NCBI GenBank assembly: GCA_026214975.1
Contig: CM047806.1
Coordinates: 99,037,811 to 99,101,810 of the forward strand
Length of the DNA: 64,000 bases
Direction: 5' to 3'
Source of the DNA: Gentiana macrophylla
Taxonomy: Eukaryota; Streptophyta; Magnoliopsida; Gentianales; Gentianaceae
The notes beneath the pieces are model-generated. The model was not told where the DNA came from and made no database searches. It saw nothing but the letters and a program-made list of their open reading frames with translations. This document shows, one piece after another, positions 43,895 through 54,820 of this stretch (the stretch's first letter is position 1; every line of letters starts with the position of its first letter). A program made the position numbers and the translations under genes.

Positions 43895-44966
43895 AACAAA
43901 ACAAAGTCAAGCTCGAGATAAATAAACATCTACACAAATATAAAGTATACTCAATAACTTAGAAGTTCACCCAAGTGAGTGTGTGCATAGCCATAATAAA
44001 CTTCCACTAAGTTCCACAATTTGAATCTTATTCAAACCAAAACTAGCCCGGTTTCCCATCTAAGTTCGAAATATTCAAAAACTATAACAGCACTTTACAA
44101 AACATACATATCCCAAAAAGAAATAGTAGAGAATATCTAAAACATTTCCTCGATGACTCAGAGGATAATCCCTACAACATATCCTTCGGTTTATATACTG
44201 GGATAAGATTAACGATAACTAAGTCCTTACTTATTCATAATAATATATTTCAATATTTTCACTTTTTTTCACATTTTTCTAACACACATCGTAATAAGCT
44301 TTTGCCTCATAGCGAGAATAGGACATTTCAAGATAATCCCTACCTTACTCCAATCATAAGGCAAATATAAACTGACCGCCGTGAGCTTTTGGTCATCATA
44401 GTGGAATAGGACATACGTGTTACACCCTACCTCACCCAAATCATAAACCACTTCCGACACACACAATTACAATTATGTTTACTTAGAGATTTCTCGGGTC
44501 GGGCAAGTGAAAAGATTATTTTCTAGTAGCACGTACTAATCGAGCATAACACCTCAAGTAAACAATTTATTACTATTGCAAAGACTTAATCACGCTTCAC
44601 TTATCACATTCAAACTTACAGATATTCACGAAGATGTCATATTTTAACTCTAGAATACAAACTACTAAACTTTTCAAGAATTGTACATAAGCAAAGAAAC
44701 ATGCTATAATCATCAAAAATCTCCAACCAAAATGGGGTAGGCTCTCAACATTTAGCTCATCATTTACTATGGCATGTGAAAAGAGTGTCGGGTGAAACAA
44801 CTAAAATTACTAAATATACGTATATATAGCATAAACGATATAAACTCAAGCAAAGATATGCCTTTGTCTACTCGACAAAAACAAAAAAATTTGAAAATTA
44901 AGCACTTTTCATAGAAAATTATAACTAATATGAGCAAATGAAAGTAGATACATAAATCATCTATCC
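43895..44966 (-). other. Y internal non-coding segment between the two PPT modules
   Basis: Closely similar to X 40171-41235. Short minus-strand frames (for example 44597-44800 and its X twin 40868-41071) are shared only because the DNA is homologous; no domain is seen. Confidence 0.6.
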
Positions 44967-45003
44967 CTTCCCCACACTTAGATTGCAACTTGTCCTCAAG
45001 TTG
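44967..45003 (-). other. Internal PPT-like tract and hairpin in Y
   Basis: Plus-strand arms CAACTTG (44986-44992) and CAAGTTG (44997-45003) with a TCCT loop, next to CTTCCCCACACTTA (44967-44980). In element sense this is hairpin then TAAGTGTGGGGAAG, as in X. It lies 1.1 kb upstream of the terminal PPT in element sense. Confidence 0.6.
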
Positions 45004-45374
45004 TACAGTAAATAAAACAAATAGAGAACTTAGCCGATTGGATGTTTGCAATTCGGAAAAAAACAAGAAACCCAAAATCTGCTTGCATAGCTCAAGAGAT
45101 CGTGGAGCATCACAGACAACCGAATACATCGTGAAAGTGCACAATCGCTATAGAAAGTATCCTGCAGACTTGATCAAGTGCAAAAAGAGTCTACGGGAAA
45201 AGATTAGACTTATACAAATAAAGCACATAAGGAAAAGAATTTATAGAGATATTCAAATTTAAGCTCATATAAAGATGGACACATATACATGAAAATATCA
45301 CAAACTCGTAGGCTAGGTGCAACTCTATGAAAATGCAATACAATGCAAACTACATGATATGCAATAATAGAATA

Positions 45375-45916
45375 ATGATGGCATATGGAAAACCAACAGT
45401 AACCATCATAAAAAAAACGAGGTAGTATTACGGAAACCGACAGTTAACTACACTCAAGAAAAATAAAAGAAAAAAATAGAAAAACAATGCAACTATATGA
45501 AATGCAACTAAATGAAATGCATTTAAATGATATGCAAAAAGAAAATAAAATAAAAGAAAGAAAACTAGCCCACTATATGCAACACGACATATATATAAAT
45601 GTCTACCACATAATGACAGGTTACGATAAACGACAGTGCTGTCACTAGTGCCGACACGCCTTAAGACTTATCGAAAGTGATAGACTTATGGAAACCAACA
45701 GTCATCTATCTAAACAGGTATAACTCATATGGAGAAAGGACGTAGCATACGGAAAACCGACAGTAGCTACCCACATGAACTATAAAAACAAAGGAAGCAC
45801 GTAAGTCTTAAAAGCTTAAAAGATTCATGACAAGATATGCAGCCTACGTAAACGACATTAGCTACACTAACATTAATAAAACAACTATAGCATACGAGAA
45901 CCGACAGTTACTATAG
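45375..45916. repeat. Array of covarying stem-loops in Y (seven copies)
   Basis: Plus-strand arms: ATGATGG/CCATCAT (45375-45381, 45403-45409); GTAGT/ACTAC (45422-45426, 45447-45451); TGACAG/CTGTCA (45614-45619, 45639-45644); GATAGA/TCTATC (45679-45684, 45705-45710); GTAGC/GCTAC (45742-45746, 45766-45770); GCAGC/GCTAC with one mismatch (45839-45843, 45861-45865); CTATAG/CTATAG (45885-45890, 45911-45916). Loops of 18-21 bases share GG-AAA(A)-CC(G/A)ACAGT. Stems differ in sequence but pair, while the loop is conserved. Confidence 0.85.
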
Positions 45917-46099
45917 CATGCATGAATCAAGTATAAGAAATGAATCAATTATCTAACATATATTCATAGATGGAAAAATATAAAATATGTAGGTTCAGGA
46001 CATCTATGTAATATTACTAAGCCACGTAAGCTCGAATGAAAGCAATCCAAGTTAAATAAAAGCATTAAAACAAGATCAAGAAGAACTGGACCATGAATC

Positions 46100-46360
46100 A
46101 AGCGTTTAGCAAAACAGACGGGCGTTCACCTGCAATTGTAGCCCGGACGAACGTTCATTAAAACAAACGCCGCTTGCGCTTTGAAAACCGAGCGGACGGG
46201 CGTTCGTAAAGTATAGACGCTGCCTGGTCCTTAAAACGAATCGAGTCAAAAATATTTGAACGGACGAACGCCCAATACTTTCAAACGCTGCTTCTCAAGA
46301 GATGAAGAATCGGACGGGCGTCCAACTAATGAACGCTCGCCCATACAACGAGAATGCACA
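46100..46360. repeat. GACGGGCGTTC / GACGAACGTTC motif cluster in Y, between primer site and hairpin array
   Basis: CG-rich words such as ACGGGCGTTC, GGACGAACGTTC, GGACGGGCGTTC, GGACGAACGCCC, GGACGGGCGTCC and GAACGCTCGCCC recur every 30-60 bases in an AT-rich background. They share the GRACG-NN-CG(T/C)(T/C)C plan seen in the LTRs. Confidence 0.6.
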
Positions 46361-46658
46361 GAAAGCAGGAAAACACAAAGAAACCTTAAATACTTATGAA
46401 CACAACACAAAGAACACGATCACAAGGCAAAGAAATTTTTATCAAATTAAGCACAAACGGTTAGACTAGGTAACACATAAACATATAAACTTCACGTAAA
46501 ACAAGTTGAGTAAAAACTTTTGCACATTCTTAACCTAACGGTCATCAAACACGGCAAAATAAAAACTCTCAACTTGGTATACGCTACTTTTATTAAAAAC
46601 AAAAATAAAACGTAACAAAATCGAGAACTAACAAAACTAGATTCAACATGACACCTAT

Positions 46659-46675
46659 TCCCGGCAACGGCGCCA
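46659..46675 (-). other. Primer binding site of Y (tRNA-Asp)
   Basis: The plus strand reads TCCCGGCAACGGCGCCA, one C short of the X site. Minus-strand sense is TGGCGCCGTTGCCGGGA. It is four bases from the LTR start at 46680. Confidence 0.88.
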
Positions 46676-46679
46676 CTTT

Positions 46680-48192
46680 TGTTGGAGAGATTTTGCATCA
46701 TTAAAACAAAAGAAAATTTATAAACCTATACTACCATGCAAAAACTACCTCCTAACCGGCCGAATACCGGGTAGTTGCTAGTAAAGTTGGATAAGTAAAA
46801 TTATCGATCCTCGTGGAATTGGGATGTTGACTCTAATTTCACTAATTCCTTTCAATTGTTACTCAAGGAAACGAATAAACGAAAAGCAAACATAAAAACG
46901 TAAAGAACAATGAGAATAAATCTAACCTAGGAAAACAAAATAAAACAATCTAAACTAAAAAGACATGGGATCAAACAAAGCACAAACCTACGTGATCTCA
47001 ATCCTAGTTCAATTCATGATTCTAATTCGATTTGTGGTTTCACCTTTTCACGAGACATAAACCCCTAATTCCTTAGTGAATTTAATCTCAAGCTACGGAT
47101 TCCTAATTCCTTAGTAAATCCAATTTATCAATCTCTCATCTTCCGAATGTTGAGACTGATTTTCAATACAAAACTCGGTGTAGATTCAAGTTACTCTCGT
47201 ATAATCGAATCTAACAACCTAGAAATCTAACCAATTAATTTGTCATCATTAATGATTAAAGATCCTATCTTTCTATGGTGATCTAACGTTACGCAACTTC
47301 CGTATGTTGTAACTATCAATAGAGAACTAATTTTCCAATCTATTCTCATGGCATCATGAGCACAAAGAAAGATACAAAAAGAACCAAGACCATGAAATAA
47401 AACTGGAATTGAATAAATTGAGAACAAACTCACATAGTATTGGACAAGGATTGATCCAAGAAACGGAAAAGAAAAACGAACTAATCTACTCCTAATCTAA
47501 CCTCGGTTCACCCGAGCACAAGGCTCGGGTGGCCGGCCTTCAACTCTCCAAGATGCGGCTGAGCTCTCTTTTTGATGTGAAGAAAAACATGGATGATTTA
47601 GGGTTGGGGCGATGGCTGTTTAAATAGAGTTTTAAGTCGGCTGGCTCAAAGTCGGCGGTGGACGCTCGTCCGCTTTTATGGACGCCCGTCCATTTGCCTT
47701 GGACGGAGGATGGACGCCAGTTCACCTAGCGTCTGAACTCTCTGTATGTGAATTACAATTCCGAACGCTCGTTCACTTTATCAAACGCCCGTCTGGAATG
47801 GACGGGATGCGGACGCTCGTTCGCTTTGCCTTGACATCGAATTTCTTGATTTTTCCATCTTTATCTTGATTGATTTCTTTCCTTATCTCTTTTATTCTTC
47901 CATATCTTTGATTGATCCTTCCTCAACTCGAATTTTAGCTCTTTAGGATCACCTTTTCCATCATCAATGAGTATCTACGAATATCAAAAACATACCAAAA
48001 CGTAATAATTTCCAAAATAACATAAAATAATCATTTAAGCACATAAATCAATACGTTTTCATATTTAACCATTAAAAACCTCATTTACTCAATATTTACA
48101 TATATAGCTCAAAATCTATGAAAATCATACGAATGTAGGGGAAATTGATATAGAAAATATATGTAAAAATCACTATAAATCAGCCCTTAACA
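46680..48192 (-). repeat. 5' LTR of Y
   Basis: 1.5 kb, pairing with 42352-43856. It carries the clearest palindromes: GGACGCTCGTCC (47660-47671), GGACGCCCGTCC (47680-47691), GAACGCTCGTTC (47763-47774) and GCGGACGCTCGTTCGC (47809-47824). Confidence 0.92.
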
Positions 48193-48641
48193 GCGTCCCG
48201 GACGAACGTTCAAAGGAAATCTCAGCACTGGACGAACGTCCCATAATTCCACACACTCGTTTACCTGCACGTTAGGGACTGGACGGGCGTCCAATAAACC
48301 AGACGCTCGTCCATACAACGAATATGCATAGAACAGCAGGAAAATAACAGAAATCCCTAACTATAAACCCTAATTAACTTACAAGATCATCATACATCAA
48401 AAACGCAGGCAGCCACCTAAAATTCTAGCACAGGGGTTAGACTAGGTAACAACTAAACACAAACTTCACGTAAAACAGATTGAGTAAAAAACTTTTGCAC
48501 ATTCTTAACCCAACGGTCATCGAAACACGGCAAAATAAAAACTCTCAATCTATTAAACGCTACTTTTATTTTAAAACAAAAACAAAAAAACACGTAACAA
48601 AATAGAAAAATTAATTCAATTAGATTCAACAAAACACCGAT
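48193..48641 (-). other. X internal region next to its primer site
   Basis: Starts with target copy GCGTC of Y. It includes four to five GRACG-type words (GGACGAACGTTC, GGACGAACGTCC, GGACGGGCGTCC, AGACGCTCGTCC; 48199-48316). The rest is AT-rich and non-coding. Confidence 0.6.
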
Positions 48642-48659
48642 TCCCCGGCAACGGCGCCA
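48642..48659 (-). other. Primer binding site of X (tRNA-Asp)
   Basis: The plus strand TCCCCGGCAACGGCGCCA is the exact reverse complement of the Athila/Tat tRNA-Asp primer site. Four bases separate it from the LTR at 48664. Confidence 0.95.
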
Positions 48660-48663
48660 CTTT

Positions 48664-50179
48664 TGTTGGAGGGATTTTGCATCACTAAACAAAAAGAAAA
48701 TTTATAAACCCTAACCTAATTGCAAAACTAACTCCTAACCGGCCGAATACCGGGTTGTTGATAGTAGAGCGAGATAAGTAAGGGTCGATCCACGAGAATT
48801 GGGATGTTGAATCTAATTTCATTAACTCTCTCAATTGTTACTCAAAGAATGAATAAACAAAAGAAACGAAAGAACAAAACATAAAAACATAAAAACAGAA
48901 AAACATAAACGAACAATCAAAATAAATCTAACCTAAGAAACATGGGAACAACCAAAGTACAAACCTAAGTGATTTCAATTCTAGTTAATCTCATGATTCT
49001 AATTCAGGTTTGTGGTTTCACCCTTTCACGAGACACAAATCCCTAATCTCTTAGTGAACTTATCTCTCAAGCTATGAAAGCCTACTTTCGTAGTGAATTC
49101 AATTATCTATCTCTCATCTTTCGAGTGTTGAGACTGATTTACCAAACAAAACTCGGGTGTAGATTCAATTAACTCTCGTTTTTAAAGAACCTAACAACCT
49201 AGGAATCTAACTCATTAACTTGTCATCATTAATGGCTAAAAACCCTATCTTTCTATGGTGATCTAGCGTTTATGCAACTTCCGTATTATAAACATCAATC
49301 GTGAACTAATCTTTCGATTCTGATTCACATGGCATACAAATCGCATAGAAAAATACAAACTAAATCAAACGTCATGAAGAAAAACTGGAATTAAATTAAT
49401 CATAAGAGAATTCACATAGTCTTGGATACAATGGTTGAAACACCATGGAAACGAAAAGAAAAGCTACATAATCTACTCCTAATCTAACCTCGGTTCACCC
49501 GAGCACAAGGCTCGGGTGACCGCCTTCAACTCTCCAAGATGCGGCCAGCTCTCTTTTTGATGTGAAGAAAAATATTGATGAATTAGGGTTGGGGCGACGG
49601 CCGTTTAAATAGAAGATTAAGTCGGTTTAGGCAAAGCGCGCGGCGGACGCTCGTTTGAATACATGGACGCCCGTCCATTTGCATTGGACGGAGAGTCAAC
49701 GCTCGTTCGACTTGCGTCTGAGACTCAATGTAAAATCTCTTCTAGGGCGCTCGTCCACTTCACCAAAAGCCCGCCCACTATTGAACGCTGCGCTTGGATG
49801 GACGCCGTCCATATTGACTTGAAATCGAATTTCTTGATTTTTCCATCTTTATCTTGATTTATTTCTTTCCTTATCTCTCTTATTCTTCCATATCTTTAAT
49901 TGATCCTCTTCCATCTCGAATTTAGCCTTTTAGGATCATCTTTTCCATCATTAATTGGGTATCTACAAATATCAAAACATACCAAAACGTAATAATTTCC
50001 AAAACAATATAAAAACATCAAATAAACATAAAAATCGATACGTTTTCATATTTAATCATTAAAAACCTCATTTACTCAATATTTGACTATAAGGCCCGAT
50101 ATCTATGAAAATAATCCATATATGGGGGAAATTGATTCATAAAATATATATGAAAATCACTATAATTTGGCCCTAAACA
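48664..50179 (-). repeat. 5' LTR of X
   Basis: Pairs with 38614-40130 with very high similarity. Followed by AT and then the target copy AGATT (50182-50186). Confidence 0.92.
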
Positions 50180-50181
50180 AT

Positions 50182-51047
50182 AGATTCTAATATAGATGTT
50201 CTCACCTCATGACGCTTGCAAGATAGCTGATTTTGGCAATGAGTTCAAATATGTTAGTGTCCTATGGAAAAATTATATTAAGAATTAAGGCACCATTTTT
50301 ACACAGAATTAGTCAAATATCAGGTATCTTCCCTATCTTTGATCGACAATATAAAAATAATAATAATGCTCGATGATAGTAGTCCAAATAGGGTATTATC
50401 TCAAAATGTCCTATTCTTTGGGAATGAAGGCATAAGTCGAATCAAAAGATCTCAAGAATGATTACGGGTTTAAGGAAACCGGACTCGTAATTTTAGATCG
50501 AAAGAGTAGTACTCCGATCAATCTTGATGAAGCAATGCTTGTAAAATTTGATTTTTTTTTCTACACACACTCACGCTTTAGTTCTTAATATTAAGAAAAA
50601 AAAAGAGAGAAAATCTGAAAAATAGTTGGAATAAAAGGATGTTACTAATCGGAATTGTTTTTGATCAAAAATGTGAAGACGTAGGTACGTACGACTTGCC
50701 TCTTTCTCTTTTTGATTTCCTTTTCTATCTTTTCGATTAACCAATGTCCTATCCTAATATATTATAAGCCATTGTGTCTTCTATCTGACTTAGTTAATGA
50801 TTCCGGAAATTCGTAATAATCAAGATAGAAAGTAATTCTAATATTTTATTTATATTTATGAATTATTGCATGCATGTTTCCATCTGATTAACATTTGATA
50901 TTTAATTTATTTAAGTTATATAAACTTTCTCTCTTATTAAATTTCTATAAAAGTTATAACTTATATGTTTGTAATATTGACGATATATATTACTTTTGAA
51001 ATTTTAATCTGATCAATTATATTATTTATTTATATATTACCGCTTAT
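50182..51047 (+). other. 3' non-coding region of Athila-like element, right part
   Basis: Continues the element after the X insertion. AT-rich, no ORF or repeat that I can support. It ends in the hairpin and PPT. Confidence 0.55.
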
Positions 51048-51087
51048 TTTTGCTCGAGGACGATCAAAAGCTAAGTGGGGAGTAATT
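51048..51087 (+). other. Hairpin and polypurine tract of Athila-like element
   Basis: TTTTGCTCG (51048-51056), loop AGGA, CGATCAAAA (51061-51069; one mismatch), then CTAAGTGGGGAGTAATT directly before the LTR at 51088. Same hairpin geometry (9-base arms, 4-base loop) as X and Y. Confidence 0.8.
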
Positions 51088-52900
51088 TGATGTATTATTT
51101 TTATATGATTAAATATACGTAATATTATTATGTTTTATCGACGAATTCTATGTAAAATATGTGAAATTATGATATAATTAGTATAAAATATTAATCTTTA
51201 TAGTTTAGTATAGTTAGTAGTAAAAGTTAGTATTTATAGTAAAAGTTGTAGTTTTTACGGTTTTAGTGACCGGAGTATTGTGTCTATTTTACACGGGTAT
51301 TTTGTGTTTATTTCATTGCAGAATCCTAAGATAAACTGAAATCCCGAGTATCGACATTTTTTTGAAGTCAAATTCAAGTTGTTGGAAGGAAGTTATAAAG
51401 CGTCACTGATGTAAATGGTCAAGGGGATAATTGTTTCTTAATCTCGAGAATGACATGTATTGGGAATGGCTCGTTAAAAAGACATTTTCTGGGAAAATGT
51501 TCTTCACGAAAGTTGAAGATCTTCATATAAGATTTCTAAAGCACTTTAAATCATGAAGATTAGAGGTCTACAACTTAAATGATGGTCAAGTGGCTAATTG
51601 ATTCGTACTATTGAAAAATCTCGAAAAGGACACGTAATACAAATGGCTCATCGAGAATGTATTTTCTGAAGAAGTGGTCTTGATGAAAGTTGTAGAGAAT
51701 TCAACGAGATTTCCAATGAATCTTGAATCATGTCATTTGGAGTTCGGGAATGCAAGTTATGAATTTTACAAGATAATGATATAATTATATAATTATATAT
51801 AATTATAATCATCATTACCTCTAACCGTTCACATGCTTGCACATGCCTGTAATCATTGCAATCATTACACCGGACCGATCCGGCAAAAATTCAGGACCGG
51901 TCCGGGAAGGGAGTTTTTCTATAAATAGGGATGCAGAGACTCACTTTCAGAGTGTACCAATATATATATACAATATTCTATATATATTCTCTATCCCCTC
52001 TTTTCTTTAGTTTGTAAATAGGCCTTATGCCAAAATAAATAAAGTAGTAGTAGTATCGTAGTAATGCTCGGGAAATTATCGGAAGTTCGGTGTTGCTGAA
52101 GTCGTTGTAATGTCCGGAAAAAGACGATTTCTGAGTCAGCAGTTGTAATCGGGTAATTTCTATAATAATTATGTTTATTAGGCTAAATCTAATAACTAGC
52201 CAAAGTTATGTAATCGTATTATTTCGATCTTTTCGTTAAAAGAATGATGTTAAAATAAAAATGATTAAAATTGAGTTAAAATGAATCTTTTTCTATTTCG
52301 CTACGTAACGATAACATATTCGAATGAAGTAATCAATCATGATGAATACCACATATAACTTTGACGATGAACCCACCAGAGAAGTCGGGATATGAGTAAA
52401 AATAGAAAAACCGGAGGGTAAAATGGCCGTCGATTAACGGAATCCTATTTCCTACCCGGGCGATTTGTCCTAGTAAAACAAATCTTATTAAAATTTGTAC
52501 TTTCGAGATCTTAATAATGTTAAAATCACGCTTTAATTGAAACTACACCGTTTGTATTAAATCGATCCGCTTGACAACCGGAGCCTCTTGAATAACATCG
52601 GCCATCGACAAATGGAATCACCTCTTTTATCCGGGGTAGATTTGTACTCGGTACTGCTTTTGACTAACTAAGTTTAGCATGGGGCGATTGTGGACATTGG
52701 ACTGATGACAATTTGACATATGACAATTTCATACGCTCGTGTGAGGAGGAATTGTTGGCATTAGGAGTACACCGTTTCATTTACTCAATTGGACCTAATA
52801 AAAGGAAGATCGAACACATTCTATTAATTGAAAAGATCGAATAAATTGATTACATATACTTTGGCTAGTCTAGTCTATAAACTATATATTGGTATCTATA

Positions 52901-52984
<84 letters not shown>

Positions 52985-53304
52985 ACTATTTATGTACATC
53001 TATATATATTTATGTATCTATATATATTATATTAGAATAACTTTTAAATTACGCATTTATTTTATGTTGGTTAGAGTAGTAGTAATCATGTTATAAAATT
53101 GCGGTTTAGATCGAGTTAATAGCAGCTCTTTGGTGTTTAACCACACTTAAAAGAATTACCACTTTTTCCTCGAGGATTCGACACTGACTCACCACTTTAT
53201 CACTACAATTTGACCCGGTACACTGCCGGTTAGGATCCGTCTAACCTAGAAAATGTCTGTCCCTTTCATGACGCCGTTTCTAAGGCTTGGTTTTGGTGAC
53301 GTCA
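51088..53304 (+). repeat. 3' LTR of Athila-like element
   Basis: 2.2 kb, starts TGATGTATTATTTT and ends GGTGACGTCA. Includes the palindrome and TATA module at 51870-51925 and a TA microsatellite (52904-52980). Followed by target copy CTGTT. Confidence 0.93.
52904..52980. repeat. (TA)n microsatellite in 3' LTR
   Basis: Nearly 40 TA units. About 10-14 bases longer than the equivalent run in the 5' LTR, as expected from slippage. Confidence 0.95.
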
Positions 53305-53309
53305 CTGTT

Positions 53310-54500
53310 CAACGGAAACATCAGAAGTATGTCTACTAGTACAATCAAAGACTGAGATATGTCGTATGTGGCACAAAAGACTGAGCCATCTCAACTTCAA
53401 AAAAATCAACCGATTGTCAAGGAATGATCTAGTAAGATGACAGCCAGATATGGTGTACAAGAAAGATAGTATTTGTGACTCCTGTCAAATGGTGAAACAA
53501 ATCAAAGCATATTTCAAATCAAAGACAACATCATCAACAAATCGAATCTTTCAACTTCTACACATGGATTTATTTGGACTAGTGACATCAATAAGTACAA
53601 CGGAAAGATTTATAATGTGGTAATAGTTGATGATTTCTCAAAGTTTACTTGGACTGTCGACAACAAGAAAAAACAAACTCTCAAGAAATTTCCGGACATA
53701 CTGAAAAGACTTCAAAATGAAAAGGATCTGACAGTAACCAAAATCAGATCTGACAGAGGCACAAAATTCTTGAATCAAGTCATCAGAAGCTATTGTGAAG
53801 AAAATGGCATCAAACATCAACTGGCTGCTACCAGAACTCCACAACACAATGGAGTAGGTGAAAGAAGAAATAGAACATTAAAGGAAGCTACCATTACGAT
53901 GATATTTGAAGCTAACATGTCAAAAGGTTATTGGGCAGAAACTGTCAACACTGCTTGTTACACCCAGAACAGATCAATTATCAACAATGTCATAGGAAAG
54001 ACTCCTTATGAACTATGGAACGGGAGAAAACCCAACATCTCATATTTTCATATCTTTGGAAGCAAGTGTTTCATCCACAACAATGGAAAAGATCAACTGA
54101 AAACTTTTGATGCCAATTCAGATGAATGAATATTCCTAGGATATTCAGACATGAGCAAAGCCTTAAGAGTTCTGAATAAAAGGACTTTATCTATAAATGA
54201 ATCAGTACATGTTGTCTTCGATGAGACAAAATTCAACACTTATCTGCCCATACAAGAAGAAGATAAAACTACAGAAGATCCAATTTATGTTAATCTTGAA
54301 CTACGACAACTCAATTCAATAGAACCAGACAATTTTCATCCTACAATTCAGAAAAGTGAAATTCAAGAAGAAGTCTGGACAACTCACATCACTGAGCAAA
54401 ATTTAAATTAGTTAAGAGAACATCCAAAAGAACAAGTTCTTGGAGATCCAATCATTGGTGTAAGAACTAGAAGACATTTGGAAACCATGCTCACTTGTTT
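53310..54500 (+). pseudogene. Sirevirus integrase (resumes after the nested insertion)
   Basis: The zinc-binding part MWHKRLSHLNFKKINRLSRN ... CDSCQMVKQ starts at about 53370. The catalytic acids are Asp in HMDLFG, Asp in IRSDRGTKF and Glu in GVGERRNRTLKEA. A 170-codon open frame (53617-54129) covers the core and the FHIFGSKCFIHN segment. After a stop at 54127, FLGYSDMSKALRVLNKRTL and ESVHVVFDETKF follow in frame (to 54411). At least three stops in total. Confidence 0.9.
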
Positions 54501-54529
54501 TCTATCAGACATGGAACCCAAAAAAAATT

Positions 54530-54815
54530 GAAGATGTTTGCAAAGATGCTGACTGGATAATTGCCATGCAATTTAGAGTTGAATGAATTTTAGAGAAATA
54601 AAGTCAGGAACTCACAAACAGACCAGGCCACTCAAGTATCATTAGAACTAAATAGTTTTACAGAAACAATATGGATGAATATGGAGTCATCATTAGAAAC
54701 AAGGCAAGACTTGTGGCAAAATGCTACTCACAAGCTGAAGGTGTTGACTTTGATAAGACATATGCACCAATTGCAAGACTAGAAGCAATCAGACTCTTCC
54801 AAGCATATGCTGCTC
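54530..54815 (+). pseudogene. Sirevirus RT, N-terminal part before the solo LTR
   Basis: CKDADWIIAMQFRVE, then [20 protein letters not shown] and [20 protein letters not shown] are typical Copia RT starts. The reading ends at the solo LTR target ATTAG (54816-54820) and resumes at 58006, where NFKVYQMDVKLAFLNG follows directly. Confidence 0.88.
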
Positions 54816-54820
54816 ATTAG

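Larger units (their letters stand above)
42352..48192 (-). mobile_element. Element Y: second copy of the X family, nested in X
   Basis: The LTRs are 42352-43856 and 46680-48192 (TGTTGGAGAG ... CCTTAACA). Perfect target copies GCGTC are at 42347-42351 and 48193-48197. The primer site and PPT are on the minus strand. Length is 5.84 kb, about the same as X without Y. The LTRs are almost identical apart from small indels. There are no recognisable proteins. It inserted into the internal region of X. Confidence 0.93.
38614..50181 (-). mobile_element. Element X: non-coding LTR retrotransposon (Athila/Tat-like primer), nested in Athila-like element
   Basis: The LTRs are 38614-40130 and 48664-50179 (TGTTGGAGG ... 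CCTAAACA). The tRNA-Asp primer site (48642-48659) and the polypurine tract (40131-40147) both read on the minus strand. Target AGATT is at 38609-38613 and again at 50182-50186, the latter offset by two bases (AT) from the LTR end. The span is 11.6 kb, of which Y takes 5.8 kb. No gag or pol motif can be seen in any frame, so it is non-autonomous and presumably mobilised by an Athila/Tat relative. Confidence 0.9.
25122..53304 (+). mobile_element. Giant Athila/Tat-like Ty3/Gypsy element nested in the Sirevirus
   Basis: The LTRs (25122-27319 and 51088-53304) run TGATGTATTATTTT ... GGTGACGTCA, with perfect target copies CTGTT (25117-25121 and 53305-53309). The primer site is tRNA-Asp type, typical of the Athila/Tat clade. 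The Gypsy order gag, protease, RT, RNase H, integrase is followed by a zinc-knuckle ORF and two env-position ORFs. The span is 28.2 kb, of which about 11.6 kb is element X and its contents, leaving about 16.6 kb. The LTRs are very alike over most of their length, suggesting recent insertion. Its pol is fragmented. Confidence 0.93.

Noticed and set aside
45375..45916. Reading the hairpin array as a CRISPR array or a tRNA-like cluster
   Set aside because: Units are irregularly spaced, stems vary and the context is a plant retrotransposon. No tRNA arms or anticodon loop pattern.
45375..45916. Hammerhead-type ribozyme (as in plant retrozymes)
   Set aside because: The CUGAUGA and GAAA core elements of the hammerhead are not both present around any unit on either strand.
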